Assembly: GCF_932526225.1 (NCBI RefSeq)
Contig: NC_064042.1
Span: 2,091,001-2,155,000, forward strand
Origin: Nematostella vectensis
Lineage: Eukaryota > Cnidaria > Anthozoa > Actiniaria > Edwardsiidae
DNA length: 64,000 bases
Reading direction: 5' to 3'
Of the stretch, positions 35,001 to 46,036 are shown piece by piece (position 1 is the first letter of the stretch; the number at the start of each line of letters is the position of its first letter). The notes under the pieces are model-generated. The model saw nothing but the letters and a program-made list of their open reading frames with translations. It made no database searches and was not told the origin of the DNA. The position numbers were made by a program, and so were the translations under genes.

Positions 35001-38000
35001 ACAAGTAGGTGAGTGAATTAAATGTATTCAATGAAGTTAATTCAAGAGATAAATGTTTTTATGCTGAACGAATTGATACTAGCGGCTCTACTAACACCTT
35101 AATTACTACTCACATAAATGTATACATATAGAACTCAAAGTAAAACACGCATTAGACCTAAAAGTATATTTTTGGGGATCGTTCAAGTAATCAAATACTC
35201 TTTGCAGGCGACTTTTTTACTATATAGTATAGATACTGATTGCTTCAAGCAGTTAAGATTCATGTGTGTGAGTTTTAATGTGTAGTGGCCAGCGTCTCCA
35301 GCGGTCTTTTCACGTTCCCCCATACAGGATAATAAAGTGCGAACTATCATTACTCCATTACTCAAACATGATGTATAAGCCTGCGACACAGCGCCTCAGA
35401 AGCCGTTCTCTCGGACGTAGTGCTCAGCCAAAATACGTTTTTTCGCGCAACTAAGCTCGGCTTTACCGTCTTTCACGTAACTAGCGCCTGTTGAGCAGGC
35501 TATATTGTTATCCAATCAAAATTGTTTTTGCTGTATGATTGGCATTTGTAGATGCATTCAGTGCTGGGTACAGCCGGAAGGACCAAGGTCTTAGCTGGAA
35601 AGTCGCGGTAGGGGGTCTAGCACTAGGGCTGCTCTTGTTGATTATCGTGGCTGGCATTGTGTGGTACCGGAGGAGAAACAGCACAAGACACAGTGAGTTG
35701 CGTGACATGTAACGCAATACCAGTCATAATGCGGTGAAATCTGCAAAGAAACTGCACCCAGACGCAGCAAGTAGCATAACAATGCTAAGTGTAACACAAT
35801 AATGTAACGCAATAGAAAATAAGCTAGGACCAGACACAGTAATGTAACAATGCTACGTGTAACGCAATAATGTAACGCAATAGAAAATAAGCTAGGACCA
35901 GACACAGTAATGTAACAATGCTACGTGTAACGCAATAATGTAACGCAATAGAAAATAAGCTAGGACCAGACACAGTAATGTAACAATGCTACGTGTAACG
36001 CAATAATGTAACGCAATAGAAAATAAGCTAGGACCAGACACAGTAATGTAACAATGCTACGTGTAACGCAATAATGTAACGCAATAGAAAATAAGCTAGG
36101 ACCAGACACAGTAATGTAACAATGCTACGTGTAACGCAATAATGTAACGCAATAGAAAATAAGCAAGGACCAGACGCAGCAAGTAGCATAACAATGCTAA
36201 GTGTAACACAATAATGTAACGCAATAGAAAATAAGCTAGGACCAGACACAGTAATGTAACAATGCTACGTGTAACGCAATAATGTAACGCAATAGAAAAT
36301 AAGCTAGGACCAGACACAGTAATGTAACAATGCTACGTGTAACGCAATAATGTAACGCAATAGAAAATAAGCTAGGACCAGACACAGTAATGTAACAATG
36401 CTACGTGTAACGCAATAATGTAACGCAATAGAAAATAAGCAAGGACCAGACGCAGCAAGTAGCATAACAATGCTAAGTGTAACACAATAATGTAACGCAA
36501 TAGAAAATAAGCTAGGACCAGACACAGTAATGTAACAATGCTACGTGTAACGCAATAATAGTTGTAACGCAGTAGCAAATAAGCAAGGACCAGACACAGT
36601 AATGTAACAATGCTACGTGTAACGCAATACTCATTGTAACGCAGTAGCAAACAAACGAGTACCAGACGCTGTAAGTAGCGTAACGAATGCTACGTGCAAC
36701 GCATTGACAGTTGTAACGCAAAGAAACGAGGACCAGCACAGTAAGTAGCGTGACATGTAACGCAATGCTTAGTGTGACACAAAGACACCGGATAAGAAAC
36801 AAGCATACCGTAATATGTAACGCCACACTGAGTTTTACGCAATGTTACCCCAAGAGAGACAGGATCTGGAAGTAGTAGAGTTGTTGGTTTTTGATGTGAT
36901 GTTTGCTTTCAGGGCAATCGTTCCGTATCTCTGCTTCCCGTAACAGACCTACAGACCTCCTCGCTAAAAGGTATGACTTTAAAAGTGTCTTTATCGTGTT
37001 ATTTCCGTCCATGGTCAGATTTTCCTAACTAGGACACACGCAATGTACGTAGTTTTCCGATTCCCACTTGTGTTGCGTTTGCATGTTTGCTTGCTCTTGC
37101 GCTTGCTTCCTATTCGGGAGCAACCTTTAGCATGTGTAGCGTTAGTTTATGGGGTTTGCTGATGTTTCTGCATCAAAGATTAACAGTTTACCGGTACAAT
37201 GCTGCGGAGGCTGCGCAGTATTTGAACTATCCTTGCATTCTAAGTGCTGACTGTGTGACTATCTAGTCGAAGGATGGTAAGCAGTTGAACTTTCCATCTA
37301 AAAGACATTTCTAAGTATTACAGTAGGCTGATTGCAAAGCGCGGTTAATTCTATTAGAGACTGGTCGGTGCGCGGAATGTAGATGAATGTCAAGGTAAAT
37401 AACACGAGGTTAGTTGTCGTATGTCGTATGTTTTACGCGTCTGTGAAAACATAGTAGTTTCGCTGATGTTTCTCGTGCATTTGCCCTTCGTCGGAGGAAA
37501 AGAAGAGAAAAAGCTCTGATGAAGGGCTAATTATCTAAGCGACAGCAGACCACTTTGTTTTCTTTTCTACAGACCGTCTTTAGTCTTTCTAATGATATAA
37601 CTAGAATGACTCTTACGTCCTACGATGCGAGAGTTCGAAAATACGAGTGATGCTAAGCTTAAAGCTAAAGCCTTAATTAATAGTAGGAGTAAATGGTTCA
37701 ATATAACTTACGATTTCCTGGCGCAAATCCTTGGTGAACTTCTTGAGGCTCGGTATCTTCTTCTGGTGGTCGCAGTGTTAGGGATAAATGGTATAACTAG
37801 AAAGACTACAGGCAAGCTGTAGAAAAACTAGACAGTGCGTTAAAGCCCTTAAACACTTTTTCGGTCGCAGGAGTATACTTCAGCCCAACACAGCCATTTT
37901 ACTTAAAGTAGCGGAAAAAGTCCTCACGCTGAACTGTTTCTCCTTCTTAGGTGACTTCTACAAGCTAGTCAACGGTGTTGACTTATTTGCCTATTGAGTC

Positions 38001-39367
38001 TTTCTATTCATATGATATGACATTTGGGAGGTTCTTCGATGCTGGGCAATTCTTAGGTGACTTCTACAAGCTAGTCAACGGTGTTGACTTATTTGCCTAT
38101 TGAGTCTTTCTATTCATATGATATGACATTTGGGAGGTTCTTCGATGCTGGGCAATTCAAGACAAGGTGTATGTTCATATTCAGTGATCACATTGTTTGT
38201 TTCAGATCACATCGTCATGCAGACCACAGCAATGTTCCAGTTAGCGGCATTCAAAATGACGCGCTTGATCACGACGTCGACTTTGACATGTTCGAGCACG
38301 GCGCGCATTCTCCCCAACCCGAACCCCGACAAGTCAAGCACATGGATCCCTCCCAGCTCGAGTTCAGCCACCAAGGGGGGGAGGTAGAGGCCGCAGTGTC
38401 GCCCGGTGATCCGGATGTGTACTTGGAGAGTTACTCCCCACGGGGGGAGGGGGATTACACATCGGTGGAGAACCCGATCCGTGGGCACATTTACAACGCG
38501 GTCGAAAATGAAGTGCATGAGGACCCTCAAGGAAATGGTCTCCAGACCGAAGAAATAACAGTGGGGACTGTCAATGCCATCCCTGTATATTCTCAGGTGG
38601 ACAAAGCATCTAAGAAAAACCGGAGGAACAAAGGGGACACAGCAGGGGAATCTGAACGAACACCTATTAATGATGTTCCTACTGACGAGCATCCTTACGA
38701 TGATGCACAAGTAGGGAGAGACAGCCCAAAAGATGACGACGCTATTTTGAACCAAATCGATTCACCGAGATCCGACAATGACTCCATAGCGGGGGAACCT
38801 TCTCACTTGAACGATCTCAACCATCCGCTCTCCTTACAAGTCAAAATACCGCCCTTCCCCGAGCGTAAAAATACTACGGCATCTGAAGTGTCGATAGAGT
38901 TCCCCCCACCTCCGCCCCTAGACACGCTACCAGACGAGGATCGGCAAGCTGTCGAGGGGTACAGCCCTGTAGACAGCGACGTATCATACCCCTGGCCACC
39001 AGAAAGCCCCGTGCCTATGAAACCCCCTAGGACATTTGAGGAGTACCCAGAAGACGGGGGCCGCTCGGATGGCCCTGAGTATGAACAGTATAGGTCCTTT
39101 GAGCCACACCCAGATATTGGTCCCGAGACCGAAAAACAACCAGATAATGGTCCTTCATCTGGAGCTTACCCAGATGATGGGCCTTTTAGGGAGGGCCTCT
39201 CTGCACAGGGAACAAATGAGAACAAAGATAACGTACCTCTTGGGGACACCCCTGAGGATAAGGTCCCTCGTAAGAGGCGAATGGTCGCTGATTGGGGTGA
39301 TGATGCCCCGATGGATAATTTATGGGAACAACTCGATAAAGAGCTTGACTTGCGGCTTGGGACATGA
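26005..39367 (+). CDS. Type I transmembrane Ig/FN3 receptor (9 Ig, 3 FN3, long cytoplasmic tail)
   Basis: Sixteen exons give 4707 nt, 1568 aa, in frame. The predicted start MNVCFTVSVLFLAPCLSQ is a signal peptide. Nine Ig domains follow, each essentially one exon with phase 1-1 borders and the paired cysteines visible (FEC...YAC, FHC...YTC, FYC...YVC, LDC...YVC, IMC...YTC, LDC...LTC, LPC...YAC, LMC...YKC, VTC...FYC). Three FN3 domains follow, the third split by an intron. A transmembrane segment (~1131-1156, GGLALGLLLLIIVAGIVW) is capped by YRRR. The ~400-residue acidic tail has three YxxV motifs (YTSV, YNAV, YSQV), an Ena/VASP-type FPPPPP motif and proline-rich PVPMKPPR. The layout is that of adhesion/guidance receptors (Robo has 5 Ig + 3 FN3; Dscam has more FN3), but the count matches no family I know. 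The start is uncertain because TTTCAG inside the signal-peptide exon (ending 26029) could be an acceptor for an upstream exon. Confidence 0.85.
28558..28950. mobile_element. 393-bp MITE-like element in intron 4 of the receptor gene
   Basis: AGTATAAATCCACTCACATA at 28558 is the inverse of TATGTGAGTGGATTTATACT ending at 28950; the terminal inverted repeats are 23 bp and perfect. Inside is a second hairpin (TACTCACTAT ... ATAGTGAGTA, ~28611-28645) and a GC-rich GCGCGCGCTG pair. There is no coding capacity. It is a non-autonomous element candidate. Confidence 0.85.
30436..30455. repeat. 20-base poly(G) tract in intron 6 of the receptor gene
   Basis: An uninterrupted run of 20 G on the plus strand lies between exons 6 and 7 of the receptor gene. 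It is likely length-variable and difficult to sequence. Confidence 0.9.
35690..36845 (+). repeat. 68-bp intronic minisatellite derived from the 5' splice site of the transmembrane exon
   Basis: Sixteen or so units of about 68 bp, several of them identical, fill the start of the intron after the transmembrane exon. A typical unit has ACACAGTAATGTAACAATGC then TACGTGTAACGCAATAATG. A variant unit (GACGCAGCAAGTAGCATAAC) recurs at 35759, 36173 and 36449. The real exon end reads CACA|GTGAGTTGCGTGACATG; the late unit at 36737 reads CACA|GTAAGTAGCGTGACATG, with two mismatches over about 30 bases. The unit thus contains the exon edge and donor. Minus-strand open frames of 70-100 codons across it are repeat artefacts. 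Confidence 0.92.
37944..38158. repeat. 106-bp tandem duplication in the last intron of the receptor gene
   Basis: A segment starting TTCTTAGGTGACTTCTACAA at 37944 is repeated from 38050 with no difference that I can see, ending at GATGCTGGGCAATTC. It ends about 50 bp before the acceptor of the last exon (38206). Near-identity means the duplication is recent or a polymorphism. The two copies each carry a TTCTTAG acceptor-like site, but the codon after the junction gives an immediate stop. Confidence 0.9.
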
Positions 39368-39746
39368 TGTTAAAACACAAAGTATTTTTTTTTATTCCAG
39401 CGATTTCGAGTATTCTGTTGATTCTAAGAGTTTGGCTTTTGTCTATCAAAACACCACGATCAAGTTAATTAAATCAAGCAAAAGTTTCGTTAAACTGCTG
39501 TGTAATGTACGTTTAAGAAATCATAGTTAGATATTTTAAGACAATTATTAGCTAAACAATCCACTCTGGATGCACAAGCTCTAGGTCTTTCTAATTGTTC
39601 AAAAAAGTCAAATGGAAAGACCCTCCTGTATATGTTGGGGGAGGACTACCACTGACTACCACTAGCACTTGTCTTTTACTAGCTATGTGAAACACCAACA
39701 ATCACCTACAAACAACATTGAAATTACATAATCGTAATCAGTAAAA
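39368..39746. other. 3' UTR of the receptor gene and junction to the duplicated block
   Basis: No gene is seen. There is no canonical AATAAA; an ATTAAA-like site lies near 39468. The stretch ends where the 9.9-kb duplicated block begins. Confidence 0.5.
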
Positions 39747-40025
39747 AGCCTTAGTCTACATGGATACGCCTTCATCTAGCCTTAGTCAGCATGGATACGC
39801 CTTCATCTAATCTTTTCTTAGCGGATCGGACATCCTAAAATTTAGTGACAAAAATGCCATACGCTTCTTATTTTACTGATTTGTTAGGCGGTTGAAACGA
39901 TTTTCAAACGTCGCTTGCTCCTTTTCGACGGAGGTTCCTCCTCCATTTTTGTGCTTGTGATAGGTAGGTTGTTGGCCAAACATAAACGCCGATCTTGTCG
40001 CGTTTGAGCTCTTTTCTCATCTCAA

Positions 40026-40253
40026 TCACGAGGGAAAAGGCGTTGTATTGTCGAAGTTCTCAGGCAAGATATGTTCGGAGTAGCTAACGTCGGTGATCGG
40101 CGGCCTGCTCAAATCTTTTCGAAGTCTTTGGGCGAAACGAACCCATAGTCTTCTCCTTCGCCAAGCCTCCGGATTCGAGCTCCCTAGAAAGGGGAATTTG
40201 TGCAGACTCCTTTTTCCCTTAACGGCAGTGTTATTACAGCCAAAACATTGCAA
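40026..40253 (-). pseudogene. THAP-domain (C2CH zinc finger) fragment, copy 1
   Basis: The minus-strand frame reads CFGCNNTAVKGKRSLHKFP, then PEAWRRRRLWV and SYSEHILPENF before a stop. This follows the THAP pattern C-x2-C ... HKFP ... W ... CSEHF...F. The third zinc ligand has become Tyr (SYSEH in place of the expected CSEH). There is no ATG in this frame and the C-terminal part of the domain is missing. THAP domains are DNA-binding modules of cell-cycle regulators and P-element-type transposases. This is either a lone exon or, more likely, a decayed fragment. Confidence 0.6.
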
Positions 40254-40575
40254 GTTGTGTCCATTTTGTGCTTTTAAAAGAGTGAAATCCCCTACTGATA
40301 CTGTACAAGTTCTGTAATTTGACTCTTCTTGTGACGTAACGCCCCCTATGTCTCCCTGTGTTTATTTAAGGTAATTGGTGGTAATAAGGTTAACCGAGAG
40401 GGGACTCGGCCAAATCAGTAGCGCAAAAAGCAGGAATTTTGAAGCTAGTAGGGTGTCTTGTAGAATACATAAAAACATGAGGTTTGACCAAACAAAAAAA
40501 GATTTTCGACTCTGCACTTATGAAATAATTGATTTTTATTTATCAAAAGTTGTCTGAAACTGGGATTCCTGGTTT

Positions 40576-40702
40576 TAAGGTCGTATTATCCATGAGCCGT
40601 ATTCAATGCAAATGAATCGAGTTGAATGTTTCATCTTCGTTTGCACGCATTTGCATTGAATACGGCTCATGGATAGTACGACGTTTGATCTTAGCCTCGC
40701 GG
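40576..40702. mobile_element. Hairpin MITE family member (copy in D1)
   Basis: TATTATCCATGAGCCGTATT and, about 60 bp later, AATACGGCTCATGGATAGTA form an inverted repeat around a short loop. The same family is at 50456-50581 (duplicated with D2) and, with longer and better preserved ends, at 61274-61434. Confidence 0.75.
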
Positions 40703-40727
40703 TCCATTCTATTTGGTGATAAAGATA

Positions 40728-42165
40728 AAGCTTCGGACGAAGCAACCAAAAAGTGTGTCTTCGCTGTTTTTGAGACCATATCATAAACGATTCCCCGTAA
40801 TAGAAGATAAGGAGCAACTGCAGAATACCCGTCCACAAAGAGTTAACAATGAGACTTCACACCTCGATTTCTATAGAACGAGGCAGTAAATACAAGGAAA
40901 ATGCAAATAAGTCGACGGGTATTCTGCAGTTTAGCCGAAGATAAAAGCTTGTGAGGCAATAAGCCCCAGAATGAAGTGGAGGGATATAGGTCATATCTAT
41001 TGCAACTTGTAAAATGCTTGACATTTTAACAACGTTTTTTAGGATTAAATAACAACGAAGGAACCGATAATATCCTGAGAAAAGATATATAAAAATTTAG
41101 GAAGGGAAGGAAGAACTGTTAGTTGGGGTGCCTCGCGACTAAACACCGTTCCGAACATCTTAAATGAGAGCCGGCTAACATACTATGTGTTCGACTACTA
41201 GATCAAAATCCTTTGAAGTTTCATTGCTGTAAGGCTAAGTCAGTTAGAACAACTTTGGTGAAGAACTATGATTAATGAATATTTAATGACCTTATGTTAA
41301 CTTCTAAAGGTCGCTTTGACAACAATGGCTTTGGCATATAATTATATTTTATTTTCTTAAAGCAGATGCCGTTTTTTGTTTATTTGGGGCAATTAAAGAC
41401 CTTCAGAAGCGTGATCTAATTTATTCTTGGGGTTGCCTGAATTTTATTATATTTTCTTGTCAAGCTCCTCGCTCTTCATAGTTTGAACAACTAATCAGCA
41501 ATGCTTGGGCTGCAGCGTCGTTCCTGCTTACCAATAAAAGCCATATGCTTTCCAATTAGAAGCCATAATCATTCCGCAAACACTACAAAGTGGGGTGCCT
41601 CGCGACCTCAATCACCCAACCTTCCCCCCTCCGCTGCGGCATTTTTATACAAATGTGACACCATTGCATAAATAATAAGATTTTAAATCAAAGATCTTAT
41701 TTTTTTGCCAAACAAATCGATACGAGGCCACATCTGCTGGAACACCGTGGATTCTCAAAAAAGCGCTAAAATGGTGAGATTTTAGATTGTTCATTATGGA
41801 CTTTTCCATTTTTTTTACTTGACTTTTCAAAATAAGGGTAATTTTTTTATTTTGATACATAACGCACACGTTTTGATATTTGAAAACGCTTAAAAAGCGA
41901 CCTTTTTTTGGCCTTAGCTTGATTTAGATCTCTTAGCATTTAGTCGTTTCCCATAAAAAATTGAGGTTACTTTTTTTTTTTAAGGTAAAAAGCGTAGGAC
42001 GGTATCCCTTTTCAAAACTTTGTTAACTACAGTGACAGGTGATACAGAAAAAGCTTCGGACGAAGCAACCAAAAAGTGTGTCTTCGCTGTTTTTGAGACC
42101 ATATCATCAACGAGCAGCTCTGAAGATTCCCCGTAATAGAAGAGAAAAGCTTGTATGCGGATTTT
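40728..42165. repeat. Dispersed repeats and inverted repeats upstream of the copy-1 gene
   Basis: A ~60-bp sequence, AAGCTTCGGACGAAGCAACC and onward through GTTTTTGAGACCATATCAT, occurs at 40728 and again at ~42050. Between them CTGCAGAATACCCGTC (40818) is inverted as GACGGGTATTCTGCAG (~40915). The corresponding sequences occur in copy 2 near 50610, 51950 and 50690. These look like remains of small elements; no gene is visible in the stretch. Confidence 0.6.
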
Positions 42166-42372
42166 AGTTCGTAAGAGCAAACTTGGAACATCTTATAAAG
42201 CTCAGTTATAAAAGTTTTACCCGACAGTAAAACGGGATTCTTTTTTTAAAGGCTTCTATTAACAGAGGCGTTGCATAAATTGTAGGTTTTTTGTCTTTAT
42301 TTTCTTAGTTCAGGTATAAGCAGTTTGTTTGATATTTTCATGTTGTTTTTTCATGCCATTCTTGCTCAGATA

Positions 42373-43802
42373 ATGGAGGTCTGTCACTTTATCCTTGTGC
42401 TCCTCGTCCTTGGATTTCAAGCGATGGCACAAAACTGCCCACAAGGGGTTTGCTACGGAGGGACGTTTTCTGCCAAGACGCGTAGAGATGGACAGTATTT
42501 GACGGGTGTTTCGTACAAAAACCTGACCAAGGTCCTTCATGCACAAGGGTGCTTCTCTGCTTGTGTAAACGAGTGCCGCTGCAAATCGTATCAGGTTTCG
42601 AAAACTGGCTGCGAGCTGCTGGACATGGATTCTTCGGAGAAGCCGCTTGAAGCAAATTCTGACTATGCCTATTTCGACCTGCTCCAAAACATCGTGCCAT
42701 CGGTGAGTAAGTCAGCCAAAATGAAGCACACCACAAAGTTACACACATTTCACAACTCATCTATCATCAAGCTAAGCGGTGTTTGTTGGAATGGGCAGGA
42801 GCACAAGTTGTTTTCGAATTTGCAGATAAAATAGTCCCATTATTTTATTCTTTCGCCGTTTTCTTCCATACCCCTGTCCAAATAAATTTATCCGTGTGTT
42901 ACGTTTTGCGGATATCATTTTTCCGAAAGGGGGGTTGTTGGAATGCAGAGTTGTACAAGAGTTTATTTTTTATGTCACAGGCAGCTTACTTGGCAAAGCC
43001 TGCCGAGTGCAGAAATGGCTGCTGTCTTTCCAACCCCTGTCTCAACGGCGGGAAGTGCACAGAGCAGTGTAACCATCCAAAAGCCAAATTCGCCTGCGCA
43101 TGCCCAAGTCATACTACGGGACGGTTCTGCCAACATTTCACACCTAAATCCTGCTTTGACTTCTACAAAGCACCAAAGGCCACTTCCAAGCCAGCGCGAG
43201 GTGTATATACGGTCTTCAAGAAAGACAATATCACACAGTTCAAAGTCTACTGCGATTTTACTTCGCCCAAGAAAGCTTGGACCCTGATTGAGTCATATGC
43301 CTACAAGTATATCTCAGAGTTCAAGCGCAAGGCATTTTTAGAAGACTACCCAATCAATGAGGCAACACCTGAAATTCACGCGAGGTTCAGGCTTTCCCGA
43401 GAGAAAATGAAGCTCATTAGATCAACTGCGGTATCCTACCGAGCCACGTGCAAGTTCTTGACGAGAGCGAACGTCACCAGTCGAGATTACATGGAAGGAA
43501 GACTGTCGGTGTTTGATATCATAGAGGAGACGTGTGAATACTCCTGTTGTAAAACAATGACGTATATTGATATAGTAGGCCATCAGTGTACCGGTTGCGC
43601 TCTGCAGCTCTTACACAAGAGAGCTGGCACGTACAGCTGGCACGTTCATGTTATGCCGGGGATAGCATGCAGCTTTAACGCCTATCGATTATTTGATGAG
43701 AATACCGAACTGTTTGGCTTTTATAACCCCTCAACTCCCACGTTCCTATGCACAGACTCCGAGGACTCGACCACTGAGTTTTGGCTTGGTCATGAAACTT
43801 AG
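42373..43802 (+). CDS. Secreted PAN/EGF/fibrinogen-like protein, copy 1
   Basis: Two exons, 42373-42702 and 42981-43802, give 383 aa. A signal peptide (MEVCHFILVLLVLGFQAMA) is followed by a PAN/apple-like cysteine region (~20-108, CFSACVNECRCKSYQ), then a junction at residue 110. Exon 2 holds an EGF-like domain (~118-155, CLNGGKC ... CACPSHTTGRFC) and a fibrinogen-like region (~158-383) that starts with the typical GVYTV ... VYCDF ... AWTLI. The remainder is divergent and ends STTEFWLGHET. The splice was chosen because CATCG|GTGAGT and TGTCACAG|GCA are strong sites and the intron is frameshifted here. Proteins of this layout are frequent in cnidarians as secreted lectin-like or matrix proteins; the exact role is unknown. 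AATAAA at 44743 is a distant polyadenylation candidate. Confidence 0.82.
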
Positions 43803-45687
43803 AGCTGGTTGGTCAAACCCCCAGACGGGGTCTAACACATATCCTGAACATTGGCCCCATATCCCACTGTTATGATAGATTATGTAGGAAAATACAGAAT
43901 TTAGTAATTTTAGTTAACGAATATAGAAGTTTAGATATTTAGTATATCTAGAAGGCAATGTTATGAAAGTTTAATATTCTACCTGTACGAATTAGCAAAT
44001 ACGCAAGTTCTGGATATTTGTTCTAGTTTAGGCAATTGATTACGTGTTGGAAATATTCCTAATCATTTTCTTAGTTTTATTGATTTAGCTTTAGTAGTGA
44101 GTTGGTCGCTAAATTTGTTGTTTGATTCTGATTGGTTTGTACCGATTACTCATGGCTACATGCCTACTGTTTTTAACACTTTTCCAGCCTTTTTCATTTA
44201 GTAGTTAAACTGCCAGGAACATATTGATTGCACAACCTTCACTTGCTGTTGACATTGGCTGTTGGTAATATTGACGTGGTCCGCGTAGGACATCCCACGC
44301 TCGGAGGGAGGAGCTTAAGCCTGCTGGGATGGCAAACTGATTATCTATGCTAATCTGAGTCAGCAAACACCGCACCCACGCTACTTGAGTTACTCCTTCT
44401 CTCCCCTCGCATTTAGTAACTTTAGATTACGAGTTGAATATTTGCTTCTCCAAAGTTACCTCTTCACTTTTCCTACCTTCTCCCTTAGTTTTATGGCAAA
44501 GGACATTCGTTTTGTATCCTTTTACTCTTTTCAAAGCTTTCCTTTGTTATCGCTAATTTTGCCGACAGCTAATGGTATCTGATGTAACTGTTTGCATTGT
44601 CAAGTACCGTCCAACCACCGCACTCTGCACACAAGGTCAGTGCTTGTCATTCAAACGTACTACTTGTTTAACTACAAATAGTACCACATTGTAAACCCTC
44701 GACACACACTTCCTACTCTCAGTTGTACCCCTGACTTATCAGAATAAAGGTACGATCCTCGGTCAAAACAGTCCTCCCGTCTAATCATTACATCACCGCC
44801 GAATTGAGTGACAATGCTGTTTTGTAAGGGAAAGTTCAAAACCGAAGAAAGAAGGAGCAAGGGAAGAAGCCCGAGCAAGAGATTAGCTGCAAGCTGGTCA
44901 GAAAGTGGAGGGAAAGGAATTGGCTGAAAACATTAATTCAGAAAAAATGAAGGCACTCAATTTCTCAAAGATGCGACGAAATATCGATTTTCACTCATTT
45001 GCTTCCTGACGTTGACGAGACAAGTCCTCGGCAGGAACATCAAATCTGGTAAGAATTTGCCGAAAATGACATGAAAATAACAGCTACCGTATTATTTTAT
45101 TCTGTTTCCAGATTGTCTATTAAGTAAACTTTATTTACTGATGTTAAATCGGACTTTTAGAGTACAAATTGATCTACACAGTTTTGATTCTCACCCGAAA
45201 ACGGTGAAATTTTGCAGACTATTTTTCGTGTTGAGTGCACTTTCCCCTTCTAGATAATCAAGGGGTAGAAAAGCAATTTGACATATAATTGTAGTCAGTG
45301 GGGCACGTTTTATTTCGACTATTCATCTTATTAGAACTGACGAGTTTTTTTTTCAAAAGTTTTATTGAGAATTTATGCTGATTTTACATGTCAAGGTCCT
45401 TACAAATGTTGAACAATTTGTACCATTATTTCAGAAAGTAGCTTCAAAGACTATTTCTTCCCCTCTATTATTCCCATTTTGTAGCTCGTGTCTGTCAGCA
45501 AAAGGTTCAGGTGATTGCACCACGCTACTGTCAAATAAATTTTCTATTGCATCATATTTTGAATTGGATGTGAATAGACATTTATATATAAAAGGCCTCT
45601 GACAGCAGGGTGTATACCTTTTAATATGTTGAATGTTAAATGAATAAGGTATGTTACACAGAGAGCAATAGTATTATACTTATCATA
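43803..45687. other. Downstream part of duplicated block D1
   Basis: 3' UTR and noncoding DNA. No coding region is recognised. The first ~500 bases are identical to copy 2, after which scattered substitutions begin (from ~44311). Confidence 0.6.
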
Positions 45688-45739
45688 ATAATCACAATTA
45701 ATTTTTCCTTTTTTGCTGCAAAAATGTTAATTTAGTTTT

Positions 45740-46036
45740 GTGATATTGCCACAGAAATGGATAGCAACACGAGTGGTACAGAGAGCTGGCGCTGGTAACA
45801 GACTGCATGCCCCTCCATCATCCCTGTCCAAGACATTGCAAGAGGAAGTGGCTAACGAACAAACTGCTGAACCACCAAGGAATATCATCCAGCCCGTCCG
45901 TACAAACCCTGTACCTGTGCCAATCTTCAACACCCCAGAAAGAGTAATACAGCCCCTTCTGATATTGGTCTTTCTTTATACGAAAGAAAAGCAAGAGTGG
46001 GGTGGGAGTGGGACAATAGAAGGAGAGCGCAAATGA
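45740..46036 (+). other. Unrecognised 98-codon open frame
   Basis: The frame reads KWIATRVVQRAGAG, then a Pro/Gln/Glu-rich stretch with PVPVPIFNTPERVIQP, and is preceded by an acceptor-like TATTGCCACAG. It could be an exon remnant. I do not recognise the product, and composition alone does not prove coding. Confidence 0.2.

Larger units (their letters stand above)
26005..39367 (+). other. Exon map of the Ig/FN3 receptor gene
   Basis: Exons: 26005-26323 (signal peptide, Ig1), 26677-26949 (Ig2), 27432-27707 (Ig3), 28157-28438 (Ig4), 29324-29569 (Ig5), 29984-30253 (Ig6), 30918-31199 (Ig7), 31542-31796 (Ig8), 32187-32438 (Ig9), 33143-33430 (FN3-1), 33585-33905 (FN3-2), 34327-34397 and 34798-35008 (FN3-3), 35552-35692 (transmembrane), 36913-36970 (juxtamembrane), 38206-39367 (tail and stop). 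All introns are GT-AG. The uniform phase-1 borders of the domain exons are the classic sign of assembly by exon shuffling and allow domain skipping without frame loss. Confidence 0.85.

Noticed and set aside
35642-36826. Minus-strand hydrophobic ORFs of 70-104 codons
   Set aside because: They lie wholly within the 68-bp intronic array and repeat its unit; the plus strand is the intron of a well-supported gene.
37951-38000. Alternative coding exon after the juxtamembrane exon
   Set aside because: With the phase left by the exon ending at 36970 the first full codon is TGA; other phases also stop quickly.
38207-38755. 182-codon minus-strand ORF opposite the receptor tail
   Set aside because: The plus-strand frame is continuous with the spliced receptor; the minus frame has no recognisable domain.
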